Positions 41,129 to 55,697 of a DNA stretch of 64,000 nt are shown here, in pieces. This DNA comes from Certhia americana (taxonomy: Eukaryota > Chordata > Aves > Passeriformes > Certhiidae), in NCBI GenBank assembly GCA_018697195.1, contig CM031878.1:39312402-39376401 (forward strand). Reading direction: 5' to 3'. Below the pieces are notes generated by a model. That model was not told the DNA's origin. It saw only the letters and a program-made list of their open reading frames with translations, and ran no database searches. Within the stretch, counting starts at the first letter, position 1. Each line of letters opens with the position of its first letter. The position numbers were made by a program, and so were the translations under genes.

Positions 41129-41907
41129 TTTTTTATGCTTATGTGCTACAAGTATTCCAAGTTTGTTTGTAGCACCACAAGATTAATCGTTCTTACTTGG
41201 CTACAAAAAAACCCCAAAAATCAGCACTTATCTCCAAATTTTTCATCAGCAATGAAGTTTCCAAGTTCTACTTTATTATTAAACATTATCTTTCAACATA
41301 ATGAAGAATGAGCCTTCAAAGCATCCCTCAGATTTTGCAAGTAGAGCTAGAGAAAATTAGAAGTGGAGATTTTTAGAGACATCCATCCTACATGTAAAAT
41401 TAAAATACCTCCACTAGGAAACAGCAGTATCTGAACGGCTAGCTTTATTTTTAGATTATTTTTTCCTCCCTGTAGGCAGCCCAGTGACCTCTGTTTTTAC
41501 TTACAAGGTCTGCTCTGGGGCAGTGAACGACACTTCTGATAACAGGGAAAAGGTTCTGACTGCAAGCAAGTGAAACAGTAAGCTGAACTCCTACCTTTAT
41601 CATCTCCCTCTTGTCTTGCACCATGACATGCTACTTTGGCTTTTGGCTTTTGCTCCTGTATATTTGAAATCTGGGAAACAGTACTGAGAAAAACACATTT
41701 TTGGTGCCATAATTTATGAGAAGGCTTGCAGCACATGACGCAGTGCTAACAACAGAAGCCCTACAAACTATGCTTCCATAGTTTTGCCATGACTGTTTTC
41801 TAGCTTTTGCTGCAATAAACCAATCCTAAATGAAAATTAAATATTATAATCATGTCACTACTATAATTTTTTTTATGCTTATGTGCTACAAATATTCCAA
41901 GTTTGTT
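41129..41907 (+). repeat. Pair of 39-bp direct repeats 740 bp apart
   Basis: 41129-41167 and 41869-41907 share the sequence starting ttttttatgcttatgtgcta. They differ at one position only (aagtattcc versus aaatattcc). Flanks on both sides are unrelated. This could be a recent local duplication or templated insertion. No mobile-element ends were recognised. Confidence 0.88.
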
Positions 41908-43743
41908 GGTATTGCTTCACAGAACAGTCACTTTCTGTTTTCACATGTAGGCTTTTTCCAGCTTAACCTCACAAGCTATTTTCTACACTTTCATTGTATA
42001 TAAGAAACATATATAAGATCAGAATCCTAATGGTATTAAGAAACTTGAAATTCCGTTAGAACTCACACTGAGTGCTGCAGGGAAGGAATAAATTTTTCAA
42101 AACAAGTCCTTTTTTGGGGGGGGGGGTTAGTGTGAGGCAAAGATGGATTTCCTTTTTAAGTGATAGAAAATTACAAATCAACATGCCTGCTGTTGAAAAC
42201 AACTTTTAAGTGATGAAACTGAAAGTATTTTCCCTTTGATGTACTGAAAGTGAGGAAAAATGAAAACAGAGAAACAAGATGAATTGTTTTACAAAACATA
42301 TATATTTATAATATATAAAATTTTCTTAATCTCTGTGTTGCTGAAGTGATAAGAAACTTTGTCATTTAAATCCTAAAGACAGACAACTTTATGCTTTTTA
42401 TAATTTTCAAGTATTATCTCAGTTGTGAACTCTTAACCTTCTATAGAATAGAAGACCTAGGAGACTGTGAAATTTTTATTCCGCTCTATCTCTAATGTTA
42501 GTACTAGTTTGTACACTCTCTTACACTAACTTTTCCTTAAAAATCCTCAAAATAAATTCTTTGACTGTATGTACACTGATTCAGAAACTGTGAAATTTGC
42601 TTCCACATTTTCTGATGCAGCACAGATTATCTTGTGCATGTGCCTGAATGTCCACCAAACAATGCTTTACTTTTTAATGCCATATTAAACGTGCATTAAA
42701 TATTGGGAAGCTTGATGCACAGCTTCAGTGGGCCTAATAAATAGTGACAGCAGCCACCTGACCAAGTCTCCCTCTTTTCTACCCAGTGTTCTAGTTAGCT
42801 GCCACCAAAATAGTCCACTTTTTTCACTGAAGTAGAGGCACAGAGAAAGGCCTCAGATCCTGGAGAAGACATTCTTGAGGCTTCATCCTCCTACTCAGTG
42901 CTAGAGCTGCAGTAAGTGTCACTACATCTGCTTCAGTAATTTGATTCCAAAGCAGTTATTTTAGCTGGTGGATGCATAAACTCCTGACAACTTCATTTTA
43001 ATCCACAAAGAAGATTCCCAAGTTGCAAAAATCTTATACTCTTTTTATATGTACTTCTTAGAGGCTGATAGGTTGTCTGTCATTATCATTTCTCATGTGG
43101 TTTATTTAGCAGAGAAATTCACTGATTGAATTATTTTATGAAATTTAGTGTATGAAATTTAGAAATTTTCATTCACAAATATAGTATTTTGTAGGTGATC
43201 TAAGGAGAACTTTGTACTGTGAAAACGTGCCTTCTATTTTCCTGACGCTTAAGACAGATTTTAACTCAATTCTATTTGTTCTTCCTTGTTGTCAAGTTGT
43301 TTCACTTCAGGTTACAAAATGCATTCGTTTTTCACATAAAATTATGAAAAGAAGAGGTTTCCAGATTTTTTTCATTGCTAGCTTTCTGTATGCCTTCATC
43401 CTCTGAATGCCATAAATTTGACTCTCATTACTTTTCTTGGTTTAGAATTGAATAACATTTTAGTGAATATAATGATCTGATAGAAAGATGAAGAAAAATT
43501 TTTCAACTCTGTCCAATGAAAACAACACAATTGCCTAGAAAGAATTTTTACTTTTATTTCTAATTTTCCTCACTTCAGGCTCTTTATTTCCTTTCGAACA
43601 TGCTGTTTCTGGGAAATAAAAAACCTCACAATCCATTGGAAACAAAAATAAATAGACAGAAAACTGTAAAGAGAGAAAAGAAATTACAGTCTCTGAGCTA
43701 TATTTATCTAATTCTAGTCATCCATACCTGATCCAAAAGTTGG

Positions 43744-43746
<3 letters not shown>

Positions 43747-43775
<29 letters not shown>
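43747..43775. repeat. T29 homopolymer
   Basis: An uninterrupted run of 29 T. No recognisable retrocopy lies on either side. Confidence 0.95.
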
Positions 43776-43778
<3 letters not shown>

Positions 43779-45473
43779 TAGAGTATAAAAGGATGTAGTC
43801 TAACACTGATTGAATCCTGTGTGAATAGAAACTTTACCTCTTTACCTACTTAAAAAACACCCCATGATATTATGCTTCCACAACCATTGAAAAGTAACGT
43901 GGAGGAACACATTTTACTTAGTAGTGGCTGTCTTATGTTTTCTTCAGTGGAAAAATTAATAATCTAATTTTTATGTGGATTTTTTTTCCAAAGCTAAAGC
44001 AGTATTTCTGTAAATTCAGGAATTGAAAGAGTAGAGATGCCCTATGTATTCCGCTAAGTCCTCAGTTTATCTTAGGGCTTAGAAATTTCATGTGAGCAAA
44101 GAATTCTGATATCTCTCTAAGAATAAGTATCCAGACAAAAAAAAACAACAAAAATAATTTAAAGTAATAAAAACTAAAAAGTTAAGACAAATACACGAGG
44201 CAATAAAAATGTGTTATATTTTAACTAGGAATAATTGTCTATTCAATATGTTCATCTTCCATTAGCCTTGCACTAATAGAAAGACCTCCTTATTTTCACT
44301 GCTCTTGGTTATATATTCACCACCTTGAAAGGGAATAATCCATCTGAGCTGTTTTAGCATTCCTTCGTTTGCCCTGATTGTGCAGATGGCCAGAAAACTT
44401 TTCAAATAAAAAGACAAGGTGCTGAGGGCTTGAGCACTGACAGGCTTCCCTGTCTGGCTTTACTTGTGATGACACTGAATAAGACTGCCTTCACCAGTGC
44501 TTTCATCTGGGAGGACTTCCAAAGAGCACTGCCAGCAGGTCTCAGAACATGTCCACAGGCAAGGTCAGCTCCACAGAGCAGTAACTGCCTGTCATCTACA
44601 TTAGGAAAAGAAAACCATTATTATAGAATGTAGGAGAGCTAACCTAGCAGAGCAGTATTTGAAAAATTTAAATTTCTTGCCCATTTAATAAATTATCCAA
44701 AATGATTTGTTTAACAGATACCCTTTATGTAACATGCACGTTCACAATGAACTTAGGAATGACTGTTAAAGCATTTTTCTTTTAAATAATCACTTTTAGA
44801 AATACATGTGTAAAAATACAACCTCAGGATAAGACAACATCTATGGTCTGCATTAAAAAGTCAAGAACAACTGATATTAGTGCACTAGCCACAATAGTTT
44901 TGCCATTGATGGTTTCTTGATGGTTTTATATTTCCTTCATACAGAAGACATAAAAACTGTATATCCCAGAACGATATTCTAGTGCATTTCAGGGAAACAA
45001 ATACTGAATTAAAAGGAAAATAATATGCGTTAGACCTTATTATCCTAAATATTGATTGGCACAGCCTGAAGAGAAGAGGCCATAAGTGTAATTATTCCAT
45101 ATGAAGTGCTCTCATTATAAACCTGAGTTTTCATAAATCCTTTTCAATGTTTCTTGGGTATGTATTGTTGTCGAAGAATCCAATTCACTTGCAAGTCACT
45201 CACAGCACTGAGAAAGTGAGACATATAGGCAAATACACACAGACAAGGCAAAAATATATTTTTAATAATATTTCCTGCTGTTTAAAAAAGTGTGGCTAAG
45301 GACAGTCTTCTAATTTGATAAGTCAAAAAACATTAGCAGAATTTTAATTAGAACCAGCTATAAAATAAAGGCATAGGACTTTTATTTTTTTACTTTATTT
45401 GAAAATATCATATTGGAGGAGATGCAGTCCAATTACCCCTCCTACTTATTGAATTGCATGAGGTGATTCATAT

Positions 45474-45511
45474 AATTCAAATTAAGAATTCAACAATTCA
45501 AATTAAGAATT
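45474..45511. repeat. Two 17-bp direct repeats, period 21
   Basis: aattcaaattaagaatt at 45474-45490 recurs identically at 45495-45511, separated by caac. Each unit is also partly self-complementary (aattc...gaatt). Confidence 0.88.
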
Positions 45512-46343
45512 GTTCTGTATGGAGGCAAATTGGTGGTTGAAGGGAAGAAAGGGAGTAATAGGATCAGCTTCTAGCCCTGTCAGTTTTCCTGTGTTTTGGT
45601 CAATTCATTTACTGTGTCTGTTTCTGTCATTGAGTAGATAAACTATCTGAGACTCTTTCCATTTCATACTGTATGTCTGCATGTGTGCGTATTATTTCAT
45701 TACTGCAACAGGATCATTGTTTAAGTTAAAATCTCTTGACGCCTCTAAGATTAAAATAATAATATTTACACTTCGAATTTTCAGCCAGATTATAGGCAAT
45801 AAAACAACAACAACAACTAAAAAAAACCCAAACAATAAAAATCCTGGAAGAATTATGTATTAAATAAGGAATATATAGTCCGGGGAAATGCATGGTTAAA
45901 ATTGTTAAGCCACCAGATACTCTAATCTTCTAAGCTCTGCATGTAAATCAACTACAAGCTATTTACACTGTAACCAGACAGTTTGTATTTCTCCTATGGG
46001 AGTTTTTTAAAAGAAATGTTGTGACTGAAAGTTCACAGTAATTATTAAAAAAAAGAGAAAAAATAAATAATTTTGAAACTTTTTAGTATTCCAACTTGTT
46101 TGAGGTTTTTATTGGTTGACTTTATATTACTGAGTGTATCCTAAAGACATGTAGATATTTGACAGTCTATTATCACATATTGCACTGATTATTTTCAACA
46201 GTGTTTTTCTTAGTTTTTAAGTCAATTTTTCATTTATTGTTGAATATATAATTTTACAATATGTTGAAACAATGTCATAAAATTTGAAACATGAAATGTA
46301 TTCCAAACTAATTCAACCAAGAGCTTTCGGCAAGATGAACATG

Positions 46344-46391
46344 TGTACAATTTATATTGAAAAAACCTGTACAATTTATACCGAACAAACC
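46344..46391. repeat. 24-bp tandem duplication
   Basis: Two 24-bp units, each starting tgtacaatttata (46344 and 46368), with three mismatches in the second half. A simple local duplication. Confidence 0.85.
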
Positions 46392-46654
46392 CAATACTAT
46401 GTGATATGCCTTGATATGTCATTGCTGTAATTCTGTTTTACTAGCTACCATTTAAGGAGAATCTGACATCTAGAACTTAGATAAAGAAAAGAGCTAGTGG
46501 CCATTTAACTAATTCTGTTCCCTACACCTTGTGCAGCCACACCACTTCTAGTACCAAGAACTTCCCACTTTAAGTAAAATACAAAGTGAGAGATGTGACC
46601 ACAATCAGAATAAAACCAGAACATTATTGTTCACTCTGCCATTGATCTTCACAA

Positions 46655-46690
46655 CCCCCCCCCCCATACAGACACACACAGACACACACA
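46655..46690. repeat. C11 run and CA-rich microsatellite
   Basis: Eleven C at 46655-46665 followed by acagacacacacagacacac. A low-complexity tract whose length may be misassembled. Confidence 0.9.
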
Positions 46691-46939
46691 TGTACATCAT
46701 ACAGACAACTGCTAAAATGTAATGATTGCTGAATCTCTTTTTATAGCATTTGCTATAACTATCATTTTACATAGCCTAGTTAGGCTTTGATTAAAATAAA
46801 TTAAGCGTTGTCATTTTGAGTAAAAGTAAAGATGTACTAATGAAGAAATTAGGCTGATTAATGGTGTTCATAATGTCTATGGTGTGCTTTTCAGAACATC
46901 CAGTCAATATGATCAGTCTATAGATAAAAATTTCATTTG

Positions 46940-47583
46940 TGGAGAGAAACAGGCCTATGTCCCAGTATATGCTGGGGTCATCCATATGGAAAGAAGCTTT
47001 TGAGAAAATTACCCGGGAGTCCTGGTGGAATAAGTTTGACCTTAAATCAGCAATGTGCCCTCACTACAGGGAAGCCCAGTGATATCCTGGCTGCAATAAA
47101 CAAAGACCTGACAGCAGGCTGAGAAAGCTGATCCTTCCTCCTTTCCTCAGCACTAGAGAGACTAGGAAAGGGCCACAAAGATTATTAAGGCATTGGTGGT
47201 CTCTCCTGTGAACAAAGACTAAGAGAAATGGGACTGCTCATCCTGGTGAAGAGAATACTCAGAGGGGAATTCACCATGTACATAAATGACTGAAGTGCCG
47301 GTGTAAAGAAGACTCTTTCCATTGCTGCCCAGTGACAGGACAAGAGACAGTGGGCATAAACAGATATACTGGACATTCTTCCTGAACATCAGGAAACGCT
47401 TTTTTACTTGAGAGTGACACTCATATTGGCAGATGTAACTGAAGTTGTGAAGTCTCTACCCTCAGATAATTTTAAGAGCAATCTTGCCATGGTTCCAGAC
47501 AACTGCTTATGAGTTTCCCTGCCTGAGTAGGGAAATTAGATCAGATGGCCCCTAGGGCTCTCTTCCATTATATGATTCTGTGT
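46940..47583 (+). mobile_element. CR1 LINE 3' fragment (ORF2 end plus 3' UTR)
   Basis: The + strand carries the end of ORF2-derived sequence (gggagtcctggtggaataag near 47013, then cagcaatgtgccctcacta). The 3' UTR landmarks follow: gggccacaaagattattaag near 47169, catcctggtgaagagaatac, ggacattcttcctgaacatc near 47371 and gatggcccctagggctctc near 47543. It ends at atgattctgtg (47573-47583), the CR1 terminal octamer repeat unit. The coding part is frameshifted and stop-laden. The true 3' end is intact. Confidence 0.93.
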
Positions 47584-50500
47584 GCCAAAAGTTTAGTAAT
47601 TTTGTTCAGAGCACTGAACAGGTAGCTGCCCCCTGAATCAACACAAGTATTTTTGAAGATCTTGCTTATCCTGATGGAGGGAGGAGGACTGACTTCTGCC
47701 ACATGTTATTAAAGCATTATGAGGTCTTATTTTGCCTCATATGGATGTCTCTGCCAGATACTGTCCGGCATAGTTTGTTGACCTAACCCAATAAATAGAG
47801 AACATTATACTGGAAATTCGAGGATGGTATTATTTAAGAATTTTTTAAACTAAAACTTCCTTCCAAATGCACGGTTCTTAATGCATCACATGCCCTTGAG
47901 AGGCTGTATTGTATCATTGCTCTGACATTGTCAATTACAGAGGGAAAGAAGTGTGCTCAGCTGAGCTATGGGGGTCCTAATTTTTTTGTGGTTTCTAGAA
48001 ACACCTTGAAGAAGGTACCAAAGGTCATATTGCTGTGGGGTTTTTTTTCTGCTAACAAGAGGAGAAACCATCAGCTCCTTTTCCTCCTTTGCACCATTCT
48101 CTTTGGCTTCCTGGACAGATGAAGTCACTGTGAGCCATCTCCCTGCCGACAGCCTGTCATGTTGTGTGTCTTCTTTCTCAAGTCTGAGCAAAAGTTGCCA
48201 CCTTTGACCCTCTTATTCTTTTTATTGGGTGTGGAATAAGAAAAGTTTCCAGGTGAGGTATATCCCTATGTGTCTGCTGCAGGTGACCCTGCAGCATAGT
48301 GTCTTGTAGAAACAGAAGCATGCACGCTTCCTCCCAGATTCAAGCTGACCCTAGAACTGCAGAGAAGAGCTTCATGGCTGATGATGTCTGGTCAGCAAGA
48401 ATGGATCACACTGTCCTGTGAATTCATCTCAGGAGCACTGAAACAGTTTAGAGAGACTCAATTCAGCAAGATAGAAACAAAACAACATGGGACTTGACAG
48501 TGCAGACACTTATTGCGAACTAACTCAAGGTACAAAATGGAAAAGCAATCTCCATTGCAGCTACTTTTTATGCAATTGCCACTATAGATTCTTGGCTAGA
48601 TATATGATTATGAGAAAAATGTAAGGCAATTCCTAGATGAATTATAAAAGGCCAGTGTGAAATAGTAAGACATATTTTCTGCAAGCATGTTTAGTTTTTA
48701 AGTATATTACAGTATACCACAGAAAACTAAGGTGAATTTGGTAGTGGTGAAATGACTCTTAATGACTAGTAAGTGTCATATTACTGCCATAATGTGGATT
48801 ATTTGACTCATTTAAAGAGTATCTCTTTTCTCAAATGTAGCACTTAACCATTATAGAATACTGAAGAACAAGCATTTACTAATGCTTTCTTAATTAGTTT
48901 CTAACTAAATAGCTTTGCTTGTAATCATAAAATAATACTGAGAAGGGAACTCTAGACACTCAAATATCTTCCTGTTTCAGGGGGCTGTTAATTATTATTA
49001 TTTTTCAGGGAGAATGTACCAGACATAGAAAGAATATACATAATAAGTGTTTCATGCTGTGCTTAATTTACATATTGAAGTACTTTACTGAGGCGAACAG
49101 ACATCTAAATATCAGCTTGAAACTAAAATTTGTTAGTTTGTTTTTACAAAAGAAATAATTTTAAGTTGGTATGCTTAATGACATGATCCGAAATAAGTAC
49201 TTCATATGAATTGAAAAATATCTGTACAAGAATATCATCAAAGCAAACTTTCAGGACTTTATAAATTTTTTTATTAACAAATGCCTGGTCTTTATGCTTC
49301 TCCTTTTCTATGAATTTTATCCTTTTATTTCTATTGCGATTTCTGGGAATAAGTCATGAATTCCTCACAGTACACTCTCTAACAATAAATGAACTTTATA
49401 AATGTGTCACATAAAGGAATATATAAAACAATTTTAAAATCTTTTTCCATACTTAACTGTTAATTTCCAGTAGGATTTATCTGTAAAAAAACTGAAACAG
49501 AATTTTTATGCTTATGACAAGAGTTACTGATAAAGTACTTTGACTCAGATGTGTATATTTTTAATTTTAACATCAATGCAGAAAAATCATAGTAACACAA
49601 CACCAATAACTTAATTGTGAGTTGTTTATTTACAGATCATGACACTAAAGAATCCAGTTGAATTTTAATTTCATGGGTGTATTTGCTGTGCAAGATCCTT
49701 TATGCTTTTTTAGTTGAAACACCATAATGAAAAAGTATTTCCCCTTCCTACCTGTAAATATCAAAGAATTTCACAGGTAAAGTTTTTGAACTGCCATAGT
49801 GTGGGGATCACAGTTGAATGGCTACCATTAGTGAGGCTTAAACCTCTATTTCTAGTGTCACTGAGTGCAGTGGAGAAAAAATGACAACAACAACAAAAAA
49901 GAATATTTAATAATACTTTTAATTAAAAAAATAGACAGGATATATCTTGGGCCTGTAATTACTGAAATATTATGAATGTTTTCTTACCAAGTCAGCAGTT
50001 TTAAAATTAAATATTAACATCCTATAGGACGATTTTAAAATAATTTATTCACCAACAGGATGGGATTTAGCTAAAAGTGGCAAAGCCTTTTCTGTTGACT
50101 ATGAAGGTGTTTGGATGGGATGAGTAACCAACCAAAAAAACCCCAAACCCAAAAGAGAACCAAAGACCACATCAGTATATGTTTACTTTTAGTTTTGCTG
50201 CTTCATATAGAGTACACAATATTATTTTCTGTTGATAAGGAGCGTTTCTATGTACAATAGATTTAAAGGTATTAGAAAACAGATCATTTTTTATCCTGTC
50301 ATCTAGAAAATAAAAAATGGCATGCCTAGCAGTTATTCATAGCTAGAAGAGTGACTCTCCAGTAACTAAAAAATAGCAGAAAATGAGATTAATGAAGCTG
50401 ATGCAGCTACTAAGAAAATTAAAACATCTGCACATGATACTCCCTTTGAACTAATCAATTTGCAGGAAACATTTTTTTAGAATGTAGATATGTTGTTGTA

Positions 50501-53500
50501 ATTCCTGGTTTGAAATGACACCTTGTTTATTTCAACTATCTCCCATCTATTTAGAACAACTATGTTCTGGGCTCTAATTTTCTGATATAAAAAGACAAAC
50601 AATCAAATCTCTATTTCACCAAGTACTCCAGTACTCCAAGGTCCATTTTTCTACTCTTTATTCATTATTTACTCTACTGATAAAAGAACAGCAAAATGCT
50701 GTTTTTTGTGACTGAAAGAAACAGGACAGAGATAAATTTATTATCTACAAAAATACATGTCTTAAAACATATACTGATAATTAATATTAGTTACCATATA
50801 ATTTTTTGTTAAATAAAACAAAATTTCTATTTTGTTTTATTTTCTATTTCTATTATCATGCTGTCTATTTACATAAAAGCTTTCATCTTCTAAGGACTTC
50901 ACAAATATTAATAAAGAAAGCTAGTCAAAACTTCAGAATATTTTTTGAATTGTATAAATAGAGCACTAATGTTAATGGCTTTTTTCAAGGCCAGACATCT
51001 GAGGATGGGATAGATACTCTTGGGCTTCTGAGAGTTCATTCCAAAAACTGTAGAGAAGTGTGCTGAAATTCCGTTAGTTACTTAAGTAGTTTATAGGCAG
51101 GTGTGCATCACCAAATTCATAATATGTGGTCAGGGATGTCTTGCAGACTTCTTGTTTTTAATCCAGACTTTATGATGGCTGCTTTTAGATAAATGAACAT
51201 TGGCTTTATAAATTGCTTGCAAGGCACTGTTACTTTTGAGATAAATGAACCATCAGTTCATAGATTCCAGGAACATTGCATTGTACTTGAATTAAGTTCT
51301 TGCATGTATCAGTATGTTAAAGACAAAAATACTGTACTGTGCTAAAAGGTATAACATACAAAGATTACCAGGCCCTATCTGGTATCACTTGGTTTGTAGA
51401 AGAGTATAAGAATTATTTTAATATTTCTGTTTATGCTGTTATCATTAGATTCCTGATGACGAATTCACAGCGATGAAATTTGGTCCAACTCATTGACAAT
51501 TTAACTTCAATTTTCATTGATTTTAGAAGGATTTTTAGTATCTGTTTGTCTTCTGCAGATTTAGGAATATTTTTTTGATGCCCACTGTCTCACCTAATCC
51601 AAAGACCTGAGCCCTGGTGCGACATAAAATCAGGTGACTGACTGGAAGAAGTTCAATTCAACTGAATTGGTAAAGGACATACTAGCTGGGTGAAAGATTG
51701 CTATTGAATTAGAACTTTTTAAGGACACACAGTAGCTTAAATATGATGTTCAATGTAGTGATGTATGTATGTTTGTCTGCATGAAATTCATTTTTATGTC
51801 AGTCAAATGATTTCTCAAACCCTAGATGTAACTAGAAAACCATTAAAAAAAAAAAAAAAGCCCTGTCTGTATGTGAGAGATGCTGCGACTTTTTCTGTCA
51901 GCAGCCTGGTTGTCTACTTCTTAAAGCCCCACCCAGAGGAGACTTCAAGATCTTACTTTTTGCCCCCTTGAAAAAAACTGAAAATCTCAACTATTTCTTG
52001 AAATTTTTTGAATATTTCCAAACATATCAAATGGGGGGGGGGATGGTTCTGAACTCTGGATATGTTTTCAATGTTTAACATAATTCAAAGGAAATTATAA
52101 CGTTTAAAGATTTTTAGCACTGACTTCATAGCTCATCTCATGCATGTGTGTGTGCCTGTGTGTACACACACCTTTCCTCTTAGGCCAAAGCTGATTTTCA
52201 CTGTGGATTTACTATTCTATTTAATAAGGGGTTTAGGATTGATTTATTCAGTGTTATTTCTACAAAATGTTAGAAACATCATACATCTGAAGTTCATATT
52301 AATTTAAGTTAGATTTTATGTCCATGTTTGATATAAGGGCATCCATCTCTCTGTGATGATGTTGCGATGTCTGATTTTTTTCTTAGAAATGGGAAAAGCA
52401 AAGATTTAGATGTTTGGGGAATGTATCCAAAGAACAGTGCCAGTTTTTGTCAAAAACTACTTTTCAGAAAATCCATCAAGACAAAAGATGAGTATGACTT
52501 CTTAGCAAATCACAGTTTATGAACAACTTTGTGGTTTTGTTTCTGTTTCTCAAATTAGCAGCTTCAGAATTTCTGCACTCAAACTCATTAAATGTTTCTT
52601 TCCTTACCACCACCAAAAGGCCCCAGGAGAAGGTTCTAAAAAGAGGAATTTTAAAGGGCACATCCTTTCTGTTCTGTATTCTTTTAAGCATGTTGTTTTG
52701 TGCACTTCAAAAAGAAACAGCACTAAAATACTTGCATACCTTTACACATGCATCTTTTCAGTCAGCTCTAGTTTCTGTAAGATTTTTTACCTTTCTTCTT
52801 TCTTGATAATGTACAGTCTAATCCAGTGATCAGAAACACTAAGGAATTACCAGACTTTTGGCTGCAGAATTAGGTGCTTAATTTGCAAAAAATATGTCAT
52901 GTCTCTGCATATTTACTCCACAGAATGTGTGTTGCACTCAGAGACTAGGGCACAAGCTTTTTCAGAATTAGGTTTTCTGACTGTAATGTTACAAAGAACA
53001 TTCTTTTCCTATAGCATCACATGGTTTATGCAGCTATATCTCTGCCTCAAGTGCAAACAACTACAATTACTTCTAAAGGTAATTAATTTTATTTCAAAAG
53101 GATGTTTTCTTATCAATCCTGTGCTAAGTTGCAATAATTGTATGTTCTGAATTTATGCAGATTATTCCTTAAAGGAATTTAGTCTTTTACATGTACGTTG
53201 TTGTCATGAATAATGATTTTGTAAATTTATTTTGACTCTGCCTACATTTCATGTTAAGTAGTGCACTTGGTTTATAACATATTCTTCATTTACACAACAC
53301 TGGATGTATTAGAAAATGTTTTCCCAAAACCTAAGTAAATCATATTTATACGCTAAATGTTTAGTACATAAATAATTATAAGCCCTTTGTAGCTAGAGCC
53401 CACACAAAGCTTTAAAAATGCACCAGCATACATGTCGCTATTTATTTTCTAATGTACTTAAGAAAAAATATATTTGCCATGGAAAATGTGTCAATGCACA

Positions 53501-55697
53501 GTAAATTTTTCGCATTAGTGCTCCGAAATATCTATAAAGAACCACACTCACCAGTATATTGTGTGCACTTCTACATATATTTACTGTTGAAAAAAAAAAT
53601 CAGGATATTGTTGTCAGTTTTAAACCTTTTAATACAAACTCGTTTAAAAAATATTTTCCTCACTTTATTTTAAAAAGTCTTTATTAACAGTGAGGTGAAA
53701 AGTCACACAATGAAATAGAGAATCATAAAAGGGACAGCACAATGTTGTATGACATTTTAGCGCACTTCGGTGCCACCATTTTTTATCCCCATAGAAATGC
53801 AGCAAGTAATGAAAATGCTGCTTCATTGAGTTCAAACATGTATATTTTAGATTAAGGTGACAAACATATGATCACTGTTCCTACAAATGAAAATGGGCAT
53901 TTGCATCTTCAGGGAGATGTAATTGATTTATTTTACAAATCTGCAGATGTTCATTCAACAAAATCCATATATCTTTTACCTATTAGAATCCCTCACAAAA
54001 AAAAAAAAAAGCATTAAAAGAAGTATTTGAATTAAGTAATGTGCCACTCATACACACATTTTTATCCTCTTCCATCTTTTTAGCTGTATATTAATAAATA
54101 GGGATTTTATTAAACTTTACCCTTCCTGTTCCTTTTCAAAATTCTGAGGAATAGGGAAAGAAAATAATAATTTGGGACAAAACTATGTAAGGAAAGAAAC
54201 TTTCTCTCCATGAAGACACAAAATAAAACTTTACAAGGCAATAAAACTAAGAGCAGATTGAAAAGTTAGGTTTACATTCTTCCAACTTGTCCTGTTGCAG
54301 GTAAACTTTAGGCTTTATTAGGTTTATATGAACAACTCTTACATGAGAGTTAAGATAAAAGACAACCTTTTATCATTCAATCAAAATATCTACTTTGGTG
54401 GACTATAATCATCACTGTCTTTTAGGTTTTGGCCTACATTGTTGCTACATCCCACAATGATAAAAAATGGAGTTGACTGGGACAGGTCCTTGCAGAGGAC
54501 TCTGTTGATATAAGTGGCACTAGAGGGGGATACCTACACATCTATAGCAGAAAGAGAAAACCTCCTGAAATGCAGAGGCTTTGGCTGCAGAGAATTCCTT
54601 GGCAGGGCTTTTCTTGAAATTAATGCAATTTAGGTGACAGCCTCAAAAAAGAGTCATAATTTTCACTTCAAAGTAAGTAGATGACAAGATTCAAAGTAAT
54701 AAACTTAATAATTCAAAGTCTTCTTGTCATAACTCATGTGAGGCTTTCACCTCCACCACTCCCCATCCACAAACAGGATATTTTTGTCATTTATTTGGAA
54801 TAGTGCAGTATTCTGGCCTTCCTAAAGGTGACCTCTTATCATGAAGCAAACTATATAAAAACCAGAACATGGATACAGTTCTTGATCCTGGGTCCTCAGC
54901 CTGATTAATTTATCAGAGATGCAAACAGAATTGCAAAAATGAAAACAAGAAAGCACTACATGTTCATCTGAACAATTTATGATTACAGAGCATCCTGGCA
55001 CACAAAAAAAGGAAATAATTTTTTCCTAAAAATTAAATAAATCTACATAGAAGGAAGTAGAAAGTAAAGACTGATGGAAGAAAATAAATTTTAAACAAAA
55101 ATATCTGCTGGACATATGTATTTACAATTACTATTTAGCTAAAGAAATTTAGTTATTAAAGATTTTGGTGTACCAAGTCAGTTTTCCATGTCTTTATAAA
55201 GTTGGGCACCTATGAAAAACATTTTCTAAACTTCACAATCTAGGGTCTAGCTTTGATTCTTTGAATACAATAACAATTACTGTTCTCATTGCTTTGAATG
55301 AGAGTAGATATAAATCAATTCTAGAAGATTTAAATTTCAAAATCAAGTCTACAAAGCCACAGAAATCCTGTTTGTTTTCTCAGATCCAAGCTCTTGACAC
55401 CCAGTTATCTGACTGGGGAAAACCAAAATATGCTTTGTGGGGGTCAGTTACCTAGATATTGTCTTCTAATGCCATTTATGATGCCTCTACCCAATTCCTC
55501 TGTCTCTTCCAAAAAAACACGTAGCTTCTGTAGAATCTATGACATTCACATCAGGCTACATGGATATATCAGATACCCTATGGTGTCTAAAGTGACCTTT
55601 CAATCTTCTTTTTAGACAAACCTAGCCTTCATATGTAACAATTTGTTTTTACAACATAGATAGCTTTCACTTACTCTGTCAGCATAGTAAGCACCTA
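47584..55697. other. Gene-free stretch 3' of the CNTNAP5-like gene
   Basis: About 8 kb of AT-rich sequence between a CR1 3' end and the possible UTR. G10 at 52033-52042 and short A-runs near 51845 and 54000 are present. The frames at 47928-48191 and 52476-53150 show no domain, and no splice-consistent partner exons were found. A locally GC-richer area at 48230-48430 is unidentified. Confidence 0.5.

Larger units (their letters stand above)
32166..46939. other. Long gene-free AT-rich stretch
   Basis: About 14.8 kb without a supported exon. Contents seen: T20-(GT)n at 33050-33093, a 12-bp hairpin at 33892-33921, an AT-rich low-complexity tract at 39815-39970, a 39-bp direct repeat pair at 41129 and 41869, G11 at 42116-42126, T29 at 43747-43775, small tandem duplications at 45474-45511 and 46344-46391, and C11 with CA-rich sequence at 46655-46690. 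GC-richer islands near 34230-34430, 34780-34980 and 41460-41740 have no recognised identity. Confidence 0.5.
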
